DNA of 64,000 nucleotides from the NCBI GenBank assembly GCA_025093555.1, contig JAIWNF010000021.1:1-64000 (forward strand), read 5' to 3'. Position 1 is the stretch's first letter. Each line of letters starts with the position of its first letter. This document shows positions 1 through 10,599 of the stretch, piece by piece. Below the pieces are notes generated by a model. That model was not told the origin of the DNA, did not search any database, and saw nothing but the letters and a program-made list of their open reading frames with translations. The DNA is from Circinella umbellata (Eukaryota > Mucoromycota > Mucoromycetes > Mucorales > Lichtheimiaceae). The translations under genes were made by a program, and so were the position numbers.

Positions 1-726
1 ATTACCTCTCTTATCCCAAAGTTTCTCCCTTTCTTACCAATAACTATTTTATATATTATCCACAGCCAAGATGTGCTACGTATCCGTAGACGTATATGAC
101 TATTATATAATGGTGCAGTACAAAATTCTGCTGAACAAGCGCTCCACACTTTGAATACTTCTATATTCTCTGACAACACACAATGCTCTGATTTTTTTTC
201 TCGGCGAAAGCTTAATTCTTACGTACGTATTCGACCATCTTACGCTATTTATTGGACATTACGTGTCGTGACTGGGGTATGTTTTGTGTTTGATTTCGTA
301 AATTTAATACGTACATGTACAGCAAAGAAATATTTCTTTATTTATTAATCCAACTATTTATTTTAATGACTTTTACATGTAGATCTGCTTTAGTGACTCT
401 TGGTCTTTTTTTATTTCCTACGTGGGATATTTGCGCCATTTTCGATTTGCTTTTCTGCTCTATTTCGCCATCTACGTGATCATTGAATTTAGCATATACT
501 ATTTATGATACTTGCCCGTTGCCTGATGAATTATGCTGATACTAGTAAACTCCTTTGAGTTTATGATTACCCCCATTTCATCCTATATTGCATCAAATAT
601 ATATTATAAAATCATCTTTTCTCACTGTTTTATTTTGCATAGTCATCTCTTGTTTATTATATACTATACAACCACAATAATTGTAATCGCATAATACTAC
701 ATTAATCTTTTTTTTTTTGGTACGTA

Positions 727-1170
727 TTATGATAATCCTACCTACCATCAAGAATAAATAATAATATACGTCCCCCATCCAACTCAACATAATAATATCT
801 ATTACTTCTCTGTTATGTTATATTAAACACACTATACCAACTGAAACATACAATATATAATAGTAACATACCAACAATTACGATATAATATAAAGCATAT
901 TATGTATTGAATATATTGAAACTAAAACAACAAGTGAACCCATCATCGTAGGTGTGATATCCCTACCCACCATCAATAATAAATAATAATAATATACACC
1001 GATCTAACTCAAACATAATAATATTCGTTACTTTTCCATTATACCATATCAAACAAATCATACCAAATGAAACATATAATAATAATAATAATATAAAGCA
1101 TACCATGTACGTAGCTACGTATCAATATATTGAAATAAAACAACAAATGCACCCACCATTCTAGGATAGG
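727..1170. repeat. two direct copies of a ~220-bp repeat
   Basis: Copies at about 727-950 and 955-1170 share the same order of landmarks: a CCTACC(T/C)ACCATCAA start, AACATAATAATAT, an ATACCA(A/T)(C/A)TGAAACATA box, TATAAAGCATA, and a final ATATTGAAA.TAAAACAACAA. They differ by scattered substitutions and small indels. Just downstream (about 1170-1345 and 1345-1505) lie two diverged copies of a second unit sharing a TTCATATAATAAAA box and CCATCCATACCA. Confidence 0.6.
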
Positions 1171-2876
1171 GAAATTATTTACCAACGAATATAAATATAG
1201 ACTTAAAATTAAATAATACCTATAAAATTATCTTTTTATCTTGATACTTTATTTTCATATAATAAAAGACCTAATTGATTCTTACAAGACTTCTACTTTG
1301 TTATCTATTTCTATTTCCCATCCATACCACCACAGTAGCATAGAAAAATTATATACCAAAGAATATAATTTTATCTTTTTGCCTTGGTACTTTATTCATA
1401 TAATAAAAAAACCTATCTAACTGACTCTCACAAGACTCTCTTCTGCTCTATATTTTATTCTCTTGTCTTTTTCTACTCACATTTTCCATCCATACCATAC
1501 TACCTTAATAATAAATACTACTAGTAATTTTAGATCCAGTCATATCATCATTTATACACGTCATCTTTAAGTCATTTTCATAATCTACCCTTTTATAGGA
1601 TTCATTCAACTACAACCCATGACATTATTAGCTTGACAAATTTGCCAATTTTCTCTTACCTATCCATCTTAATTCCTATCCATTAATCCTCCAATATACC
1701 TATTTCTTTACCCTTAGTACTTTACTTTTCCGTTAAAAACTTCATATCACAACTTTGATTTTCAACATTAAAAAATCCTTTTTATCTTAGTAACTTCTGT
1801 TACATAAAAAAATTCATTTTTTAAAAATTTCATCGAACACTCATTATTCATTGAATTTTTCTCAAAATTCTATCATTCGTAATATTTTTCTTTACTCAAT
1901 CTACCCTAGAACTATCAACTTCCTATCTCAACATTTTTCAAAATCGAACAAAAAAAAAACTAAGTCAGAGAGTTTTCGCCTTTTTTAGAATCTACCCAGA
2001 ATATTCTCGACCTCTATATTATATTAACGCAGGTTTTTTTTAACTCCGGTGTCTGCTTTGCCTCAGAATATTTTTTATTTCTTCTTTGAAAGCTACCCGT
2101 GTTATCTTACTTTATTTGTGAGAATTAAACCAAGAAATGACTTTTCACAAGAAAATGTATACAAAACCAGCCTTTGTATTTTATCCTGTAAAGTAATAAA
2201 GATGAATATAGTCGAAAGTAAGTTTATATCATTCAAATAGCTGGTTTAAATTTTGAAAAAAAAAAAAATTAATAAGGAAATGCTTTGAACCATTATTTTT
2301 GTTCTTGTTAGCTGATTCATTCATTGATTAATTGTAGTCGACTTTTAATGCCTCTTTCATTTTTGGAGTGACAGGGGAAACACAGTATTTGCATTATTAA
2401 TATTATTACTGATGTATGTACATTTTATCTGGAACCATCTCGTCAACTTCCTTATCATCTCCAATAACTCATCTTATTCCCTTTAATAGAATAATTTAAA
2501 TTAACTTGTGCTTTAGTTATTATACATGTATAATAAACAACAACATGAAGCATAAATAAAAAAAAAAAATTTAAAAAAAGAGAGAAAAGCCGCTATTTAT
2601 CATTATTATAATTTTTTATTTAGCTATACGTAATGATTTATTAATGTACGTAGTCATGATCAGAAGGGTATAAATGTTTGCATACAGATCTGGCAAACAA
2701 AAAAAAATAATTATGTTCAGTTCATTCTTCATCACAAACGTTAAAAAGCACAGTATTTCTATTTTGTTGATTATCTTTAAAGTTCTACGTAGCTTAATCT
2801 ACGAAACAAATATAGAGGAGTGATCATGCTAAAATATTTAATTCTATTGTTCTTTTAATTATTTTCACAAGCATAT

Positions 2877-3290
2877 ACGTGTGGCATGGATGGGAAATAT
2901 AGGTAAAATAAGGTAAGAGAATAAATAGATAACAAAAGACAGTCTTGTGAGAATCGATTAGGTCTTTTATTATACGAATAAAATATCGGGGTGCGTGGGA
3001 AGATATTTCTATATGTTATCATTTGATTGTTAATTCTATATTTATATTCTTTGGTATATAATTTCCCAATCATACGATGATAAATTCACTTGTTGTTTTG
3101 GTTTCAATATACTTGATACGTACATGATATGCTCTATATGATTATGATTGGTATATAATTATTGGTATACGATTGTTATAGTATTATATATTATTATATG
3201 CTCCATTTTATATAGTTTGTTTAATATGGTATGATAGAGAAGTAACCAATGATATTATGTTTGAGTTACGTAGATCTTTGTATACTATTA
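2877..3290. repeat. inverted counterpart of the 955-1345 repeat
   Basis: Read on the minus strand this segment runs through the same landmarks as 955-1345. The minus-strand reading of 3060-3290 gives CTCAAACATAAT..., ATACCATATTAAACAAA, CATGTACGTATC and ATATTGAAACCAAAACAAC. The reading of 2877-3060 gives AAAAGACCTAAT, CAAGACTGTC and CCCATCCATGCCA. Together with 955-1345 it forms an imperfect inverted repeat of about 400 bp per arm around 1.5 kb of non-coding DNA. This could be a decayed foldback or non-autonomous element. No target-site duplication was identified. Confidence 0.55.
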
Positions 3291-3591
3291 TATTTTAACC
3301 ATGTTATAAACAATATAGTACGTAGCGAAATCACAGAAGCCATAAGATCATGTTTAATATTATGAACATGTTAAAAAATATTTCTACGTAAGCGGATTGA
3401 TTGAATCACAACAATAAAAAAAAATGTTCCAATTGATTATCCACACAACCAATATTCGGGTATTTTAATCTGAAAGAATGACACTGGTTGTGCGTAAATT
3501 TAAATATAAATGGCGATAAGAATAATAATACGTAATAATAAAACACATTTCTTCCTCCTTTTTTTTTTTTACCAAATTTTTAACTTGAAAA

Positions 3592-5787
3592 ATGTCATCC
3601 AATAAACCCAACAAAGGAAAAAAAACTGTTCTAATGAAAAGAACATATGTGGAAGAAGAAGATGATGAAGATAAAAAGATTTTAGAAACGAAGGACGCAA
3701 AGAAGACGCGTACCTTTGCTCCCACGAAGGTGAAGTTCAAACAAGAGGGATCGTCATCAGCAAAGGAGGAGGTAAAGATCATACAACAAAAGACACTGAA
3801 ATAATAATAATAAAAAACTTTAAATTCAATGTAGTGATTATTAAGTAACTTTTTTTTTCTTTTTCTTTTAACAAAGTTTAGAAAGTAACAAAGGACGCGT
3901 ACCTTTTCTCCCACCAAGGTGAAGGTTGAAGGAGAGGCATCGTCCTCAAAGGAGGAGGCGTTCCCTCCAGATTTGGAGGTAAAGATCATCATGCAACGAA
4001 AGACAATGAAATAATAATAAAAAACTTTCAATTTAATGTACTGCTTATTGAGTAACTTTTTTTCTCTTTTTTCTTTTGACAGAGTTAAAAAGGTAACAAA
4101 GGACGCGAAAAAGACGCGTACCTTTGTTCCCACGAAGGTGAAGTTTAAACGGGAGGGATCGTCTTCATCATCAAAGGAGGAGGCGTTCCCTCCCGATCTA
4201 GAGGTAAAGATCATCATGCAACGAAAGACAATGAAATAATAATAAAAAAACTTTCATTTAATGTACTGCTTATTGAGTAACTTTTTTTTTTCTTTTTTCT
4301 TTTGACAGAGTTAAAAAGGTAACAAAGGTCGCGAAAAAGACGCGTACCTTTGTTACCACGAAGGTGAAGTTCAAACGGGAGGGATCGTCTTCATCATCAA
4401 AGGAGGAGGCGTTCCCTCCCGATCTAGAGGTAAAGATCATCATGCAACGAAAGACAATGAAATAATAATAAAAAACTTTCAATTTAATGTACTGATTATT
4501 AAATAACTTTTTTTCCTTTTTCTTTTGACATGGTTAAGAAGGTAACAAAGGACGCGAAAAAGACGCGGACCTTTGTTCCAACGAAGGTGAAATTTGAAGG
4601 AGAGGCATCGTCCTCAAAGAAGGAGGCGTTCCCTCCCGATCCAGAGGTAAAGATCATCATGCAACGAAAGACAATGAAATAATAATAAAAAACTTTCTAT
4701 TTAATGTACTGCTTATTGAGTAACTATTTTTTTTCCTTTTTCTTTTGACAGGGTTAAAAAGGTAACAAAGGACGCGAAAAAGACGCGTACCTTTGTTACC
4801 ACCAAGGTGAAGTTCGAACGGGAGGGATCGTCTTCATCATCAAAGGAGGAGGCGTTCCCTCCCGATCTAGAGGTAAAGATCATCATGCAACGAAAGACAA
4901 TGAAATAATAATGAAAAACGTTTAATTTAATGTACTGATTACGTATTAAGTAATTTTTTTTTCTTTTGATATTTATAAACTATTAGATTTATAAAGTCCA
5001 GATTGGCAGTAAGTTGAAGTGCTCTTGCAAAGATTACATATTTCATGGCGTACATTGTAAACATATTTTATTAATCTTATTAAAAGTCTTTCATGTCAAT
5101 TCAACTTCTCCTGCATGCCAATCTTTAGACTTGTCAAAAACTGTATGTATATCTTCTTTATTGAACATTATTTGATTTGAAATAATTAATCTATTATCTA
5201 CATTATAGGAATTGCTTGAAATTTTTGCTACTTGCTCACCTGACCCAACTGTTATTGTAAGTAATCGAAACAGAGACAATAAAGATCTTTTTTATATTTT
5301 TATATGCACGTACTAAATCTCTTTTTCATATTAATTATTTATGATAAGGCACATCAACAAATTCAACTTGCACTCGAACAACAATTATATGAAAAAGATA
5401 CAACAAAACAAAACTTGTATGTATTAACTATCATATGTATACGTATCAATTTATACTTTGTTTTAATCAATATATCAATCTTTATCACTCACCTATTATA
5501 TTTAATCAGAACCCAACAACGTCCTTTGCATACCTCTGACTGTCCTATTTGCTACGAAAGCTTAAAATTCAAAAAAAATCGCTCCCCTATCATTTTTTGC
5601 AAAACTTGCGGCAACAACGTTCACGAAGTAAGTGATTATAAATGAATTTTGATAAAAATTGTTTAATATAATATATAATTCTTACTTTCTTTTATTATGT
5701 ACGTAATAGAATTGCTTTAACGCATGGAAAAGAACTTGCAACAATAGAATCACTTGCGTATATTGTCGAGCTGAATGGCTCGAATAA
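3592..5787 (+). CDS. SWIM + RING-finger protein with tandemly duplicated exons
   Basis: Predicted E3 ubiquitin ligase. Exons with consistent phase: 3592-3771, optional repeat exons 4093-4203, 4319-4429, 4542-4646 and 4762-4872, then 4987-5142, 5209-5256, 5349-5416, 5510-5627 and 5710-5787. The 4987 exon encodes a SWIM zinc finger (CSC, then GVHCKHILLILLKVF). The last two exons encode a RING: CPIC, FCKTCGNNVHENC and CVYC, ending AEWLE. SWIM-RING proteins (ZSWIM2/MEX-like) are ubiquitin ligases, with SWIM mediating protein or DNA contacts. The N-terminus is Lys- and acid-rich. Length is about 215 residues without, or 361 with, the four in-frame repeat exons. Every exon ends in phase 0 up to 5256, so exon 1 can join directly to the SWIM exon. 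Domain calls are firm; the number of repeat exons used is not. Confidence 0.75.
3690..4872 (+). repeat. six-unit tandem exon/intron array
   Basis: Units end at matching GAG|GTAAAG donors at 3771, 3978, 4203, 4429, 4646 and 4872 (spacing 207, 225, 226, 217, 226 bp). Both the exonic part (core KKTRTF..TKVKF..., then EEAFPPDLE) and the intronic part (GATCATCATGCAACGAAAGACAATGAAATAATAA type sequence plus a pyrimidine tract) are repeated, so whole exon-intron blocks were duplicated recently. Unit 1 is fused into exon 1. Unit 2 has lost about 11 nt and is out of frame. Unit 5 has lost the CAG of the shared TTTTGACAG acceptor. Confidence 0.85.
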
Positions 5788-6990
5788 AGTAAGGACATTT
5801 TTACTATACCATCATCATTATATCTACGTACTGCATCATTATCACACTACGTAACACTAACACGAATATAATCTTTTTGTAGTTTGCACACCATAATCTC
5901 TTTATTTTTTGCTTCTTTCTATTTTTTTATTTCTTTTCTTTTATTATTATTATTATTATTACGTATTGCTCACTTTTCTTATTTTCTGTTTATTATTATT
6001 ATTATTATTATTATTGCGCACCCTTCTTATTTTCTTATTATATATATACACTGCTAACTCTTTATTTTTCTTGCATATCTACATATAAAAACTTAATTAC
6101 TTGCTCATAGACACTTGTGATTTCAATATGTTTATTTTTATTTTTATTTAGTTAAGTAGTCAATCTTTTTCTTGATCTTAAAAAGAAAAGATAAGATAAA
6201 TGAGATGACATATATCTATTATTATCAATGGCATATGTACCTAGTGTATTAATGAGAATGAAATACGTAGGCTAAGTACAAAATTTTTGTTTTAGATTCA
6301 CGTATAAATTGAATGCTTTTTCCAATACGTACATTAAATTTGTATATGTTAATTATAAACCCTTTTTCTAGTTACTGTACGTTCGTTTGTATTTACGTAA
6401 TGATTTCAATCTATTATTCTCAATCTTATGTAAGAAAACAACATAATTGTTACAGATGATCTTATTTAAAACAATAATTCCTATCAATAAAATTGACACC
6501 TTTCAGTTTTTGATCACCAGTCTGAATTTACATAAAAATTAATGCTCTTAGAATGGTAAATGATCTTTATATATAGGCTATTACGTGAATATTATATACA
6601 AAGAGTCATCATTGATACACCCTTGAATGTGATTATCTATATAATACATATTGAAAGAACTATAACATCCTCTGTTTGTAATAAATACTCGGCACATAAA
6701 ATTAGTAAAAAGCATCCCGATTGACACAGCAGGAAAATAAATAAAATATATGAGTTGATAAATTAAAGATACACAACCGAACATTTTTTAATTCCTTGTT
6801 GTCAAATTGGGATACTTACGAATTGCTGTCGTTAGTTGAACACATTTTTTTTTATAAAATAGCAGATTACATAGGAAAACATTATTTTTACATTTTCTTT
6901 TCATTTCTTGTACTTTCCCACTGCAGCTACTTCTTTATTTTTTCTACATCGCAAAACCTTACTGCTTGTTTTTTTTACATTTACAACAGC
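5788..6990. other. intergenic, microsatellite-rich
   Basis: No gene seen. It contains (TTA/ATT)n tracts near 5940-5960 and 5990-6015 and several TACGTA palindromes. Confidence 0.6.
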
Positions 6991-7790
6991 ATGGACAATC
7001 AAAACCTTTTACTCGCACTCCCCACCGAGTTATTGCAACGTATTTTCGATTTATTTAACTTGGAATTTGACGATATCGTCAACGCACTTCACGCTGGACC
7101 TGTTTGACGCAACCATTCAATCACACAATTATGGACTGCAAATCGGTTGTAAATGTACCGGCACCAGGTACCATTGTTGAATGCTCTTGGAGATGAGGAT
7201 TTTAACGTGTTCTCGGAGACATACCGTGAAAATTCTCTTTTTTTCATCACTCTGCACGACCCTAGTGTAGAGCTGATCAATGTATTGGAGCGCTTTGGAA
7301 GCCGTCTCCACCAGTATCAAATCTGTAAGTACGAATACTAAGTTGTTATTTTATGCTATATTAAAAGCGGTGACATAAACGACAATCTAAAGTCATTAGT
7401 AATAAAGCTTTTGAGTATTATTGTTTATACATATTAACTATTCTAATGATATCTTATAATTATTCTTGAGTAGGATTAAACACGGGAAGCAGACAGATGC
7501 TCGACATGCTTTTATTATTAAGAGATACGTAGAACACCTCTTTTTACCACCGTACATATTTCAAGAGTGTCGGCGGCTAACCATGCAAGCACCATGATTT
7601 CAACTATTGTAGAAACAAACCTTCAACAGGTTTTGTTCACTGGAATTCGTTTCCAATTTGGAAACGTATTTCCTCCTTTAAACGGGATACCACAAACCCA
7701 TTTGATTGATTGCAAATCAATGGGTTTGTGGATGATAGGTTTGCATTTGCAAACTATCTCATTGATCGCTTCCCTAATATAAACACCCTC
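6991..7790 (+). pseudogene. decayed F-box (LRR-type) protein gene
   Basis: The reading frame starts MDNQNLLLALPTELLQRIF, a good F-box opening (LPxELLxxIF), and continues in the same frame to about 7325. It is interrupted by TGA at 7105 (followed by RNHSITQLW, where F-box proteins usually carry a Trp) and TAA at 7150. A GTAAGT donor follows at about 7325. Downstream to 7790 only broken pieces in different frames remain. F-box proteins are SCF ubiquitin-ligase adaptors. With two nonsense codons in the only coherent frame this is most simply a pseudogene. An undetected intron removing 7105-7152 is the alternative, but no convincing splice pair is seen. Confidence 0.5.
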
Positions 7791-8726
7791 ATCAGCACTC
7801 CCCGCTCCTCCTACAATACAACCCTCATCTAATCAACTTCATTCGCCTCCCACCCACCCTTCTTTACTTTTCGATTTAATAAAAAAAATTTATATATTGT
7901 GTCTTTTTATTATATTACTTACGGTTCTCATGTATTCTCTTTTTTCCTTGTTTTTTTTTGTTCATTATAGGCTATCGGTTTCAATATATGTTTTATCAGC
8001 ATTTTAAAAATGTGATGTCATAAACTGGTGCTTTTTACTATGGTTCGTAATGCTAATAATGACAATGATTTACTGTAGTAGCGGTCGTAGCTATCTTGCA
8101 TCAGCTATTGCTACGTATAGCTATGAAAAACAATTGCTTACAATCAATACAACGTACCCAGTATTTTTATAAGTATATGATAACTTATTATTTAATCACA
8201 ACACAATAATGATTGCATCAAATTCAATTAATGAACTTTCATCATCATAAGCTCAAAGACCTCCATTTTGTCATGTTATCAAAGAAAAAAACGGCCATAA
8301 TCATTTGTACGTACGTAGAAGACTATTTAAATATTCTGGGGTTATGGTATGTATGAATCATGATTAAATCTTGACGCACATTTTCCATTCAGTTGATCTA
8401 ACTTAATATTTACTTTTGGATTTCATTCTTTCAACAAAATACAACTCATGTCAAATAGAATTATTCATATGTAACCTTCTCCACTGTCTTCTCAAACCTT
8501 CAAACGAACAAAATAAAAGCACAAGTTAGCAACTTTTTTTTCATTAACATGTTTAACAAAATAAAATAAATAATTGGCCATATTTTTGACAGCATAAAAA
8601 ATGAACTTTGATGACAATGATATTCAGGTTGAAATTAAAAAAAAACAGATAGTCTACTCAAACGTTACGAAAAACATAATTTTGATGCGGTTGTTCAAAG
8701 CGGTTGACTGTTCCACAACGAATTTC

Positions 8727-8765
<39 letters not shown>

Positions 8766-9719
8766 ATCGTCATTGTATTTTTATTATCATAATATAGCTT
8801 GTATAATAAAATAATAGATATATTAATAAATTGGATAATTGATATGATATATAATCATTTAGATACGTAATATGTATGTAAAGACGTTCACTTATTTTAA
8901 TGCGTACGTAAATAACGTGAAAGAGCAACATGATAAATTACTACGTTACTATGTTACCATGCAATGTAATCAATTATATATTAGGACGATCCGTATATCC
9001 TATAAGGTGAATTGATTATGTTGCCCTGACAATCAATAATATACAAGGTGTTTGCACGTTCCGGAACAATCCACAACAAAAATAGTAAATCAGTATGTAG
9101 TATTTGATCGATCTAATAAAATGGATAAAGAAGGCGAACAAAATTCTGTGATTAAGAAGATTAACTCGTGTCACATTAGGCGTATCATTATATAGCTATA
9201 AATAATATGCGAGCAGTAATGATATTTTTCTCTATGCAAAATAGGAAACAGAATAACATAAAGTTACCATAACAAATAGAAACAAATTTTTCTCTTTGTG
9301 ATTGCATAATGAAATGATTAAACAAAGAAAGTAGGAGAAGACAGGTTTTAGTGTAAAAGACGACCAATCATTTAATGGATTAGAATAGAATTACCAATTT
9401 TGGCTGATGCACATATATTGGATCAGCCTCAATTATTGTTCTAAGAATTTTTCGCTCGATGATAAATAATTCGTAATAAATATAAATACCACTATTTTTT
9501 TTTTTTTTTTTTTTTGCGTTTTTTATTTCTAGATTTTATTCTCTTCTACCAACAACCATATTCTCTAATGAACGTTTTTCTACATTACACAAAGAGCATT
9601 TATTTTGCATCAAATACTCGGGAAACCCATTTTATATAACCGACATTCACTAATGTGTATTCACTTCACCACAACAATGCTTTCTTATTTCCGTGCCCTA
9701 CCTATACCGATATCTCAAA
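7791..9719. other. intergenic with long poly(A) and poly(T) tracts
   Basis: No gene supported. A pure A tract of about 36 nt sits at 8728-8764 and a T tract of about 20 nt at 9496-9516. Either could be a retroposed tail or simple slippage; no adjacent retroelement coding sequence was recognised. Confidence 0.5.
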
Positions 9720-10139
9720 ATGACAAAACCAATCACTTTATCGCAGGAACTTTTTAGCATGTTTGGCACGGACTTTTTCAAGACTGCCTGGAAAGACCGT
9801 GATGGGCGGGCTGTGTTTTTGGAACAAATGACATCACCAGACAATTTTACAAGGTTTGAGGATTTCCTTTAAACAGGTTATCCAACCACTGCCTCTAAAG
9901 AAACATATCGACGATATATTAGAAAAGTGTCGGCTGTTATATATGGAGCCTAGAGATGCCGACATAGCTCTTATGATAACAATAAGGCACCCCGGCGTCT
10001 CTTTGGCATGACTCTGTTTTAGCACATCATAAAGCGGAGGAGGTTTTTGGTTGCTCGCTGCTTGAATGTACAAGATATGATGGTCCGTCAGGAGCTGTGG
10101 TGAAGAACATCCTAATTTCCATCGCTGTAATAGCGCATG
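9720..10139 (+). pseudogene. broken unknown coding sequence
   Basis: From ATG 9720 a frame of ordinary amino-acid composition (MTKPITLSQELFSMFG..., about 50 residues) meets TAA. It continues in the same frame with similar quality (TGYPTTASKETYRRYIR...) to a TAG near 9950. A further piece in another frame (HHKAEEVFGCSLLECTRYDG...) runs to TGA near 10140. I do not recognise the family. The pattern fits a protein gene decayed by nonsense and frameshift changes, possibly continuing into the acidic-repeat exon at 10261. Confidence 0.35.
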
Positions 10140-10260
10140 GCTGATTATTGTATACTTACAATCGCGTTCGATCAGTCAGTAGTTTGTATTGAGGAACCTT
10201 GATATAAAAAAGAAAGGCACCCGATAACAATAGCACTAATTATAATAATAATAATTACAG

Positions 10261-10365
10261 GAGACGGATACCAATTTAAATGAAGAAAACAACAATTTAA
10301 ATGAAGATAACAATTTAAATGAAGATAACAATTTAAATGAAGATAACATTTCAAATGAAGAAGAT
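10261..10365 (+). other. candidate exon with Asn-Leu-Asn-Glu-Asp-Asn repeats
   Basis: The segment is bounded by TTACAG (10255-10260) and GAT|GTAAGT (10365). It reads as 35 codons, ETDTNLNEENNN followed by NLNEDN units, built from an 18-bp tandem repeat. Two further exon-like pieces follow at about 10445-10474 and 10560-10591, the latter also ending at a GTAAGT donor. The intron text ahead of it (10206-10240) recurs at 10493-10528. It may be a remnant of the gene beginning at 9720. Confidence 0.35.
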
Positions 10366-10599
10366 GTAAGTATGAATAAAAAAGAAGGTACTTCGTTATT
10401 ATAATACGTAAAAACAACAACTAATTATAATAATTATAATAATAGCCTAATGAAGATAGTCCCGATGTACGTCAGGTTATTATTATTATTAATAAAAAAG
10501 AAAGGCACCCGATAACAATAGCACTAATAATAATAATAATAATAATAATAGTAGAGTAGCGAAGAAAGTTACCAAGGTAATTCACGACGCGTAAGTATC

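Larger units (their letters stand above)
1..3591. other. AT-rich gene-free region with repeats
   Basis: No coding region can be supported: open frames here are short, low in complexity and lack splice context. The stretch holds two direct copies of a roughly 220-bp repeat and an inverted counterpart (listed separately). It is also visibly rich in the palindrome TACGTA, with at least ten copies seen in the first 3.4 kb. Confidence 0.6.

Noticed and set aside
8728..8764. Poly(A) tail of a retrotransposed gene
   Set aside because: No coding sequence of a known gene or retroelement precedes it and no flanking duplication was seen; simple slippage explains it.
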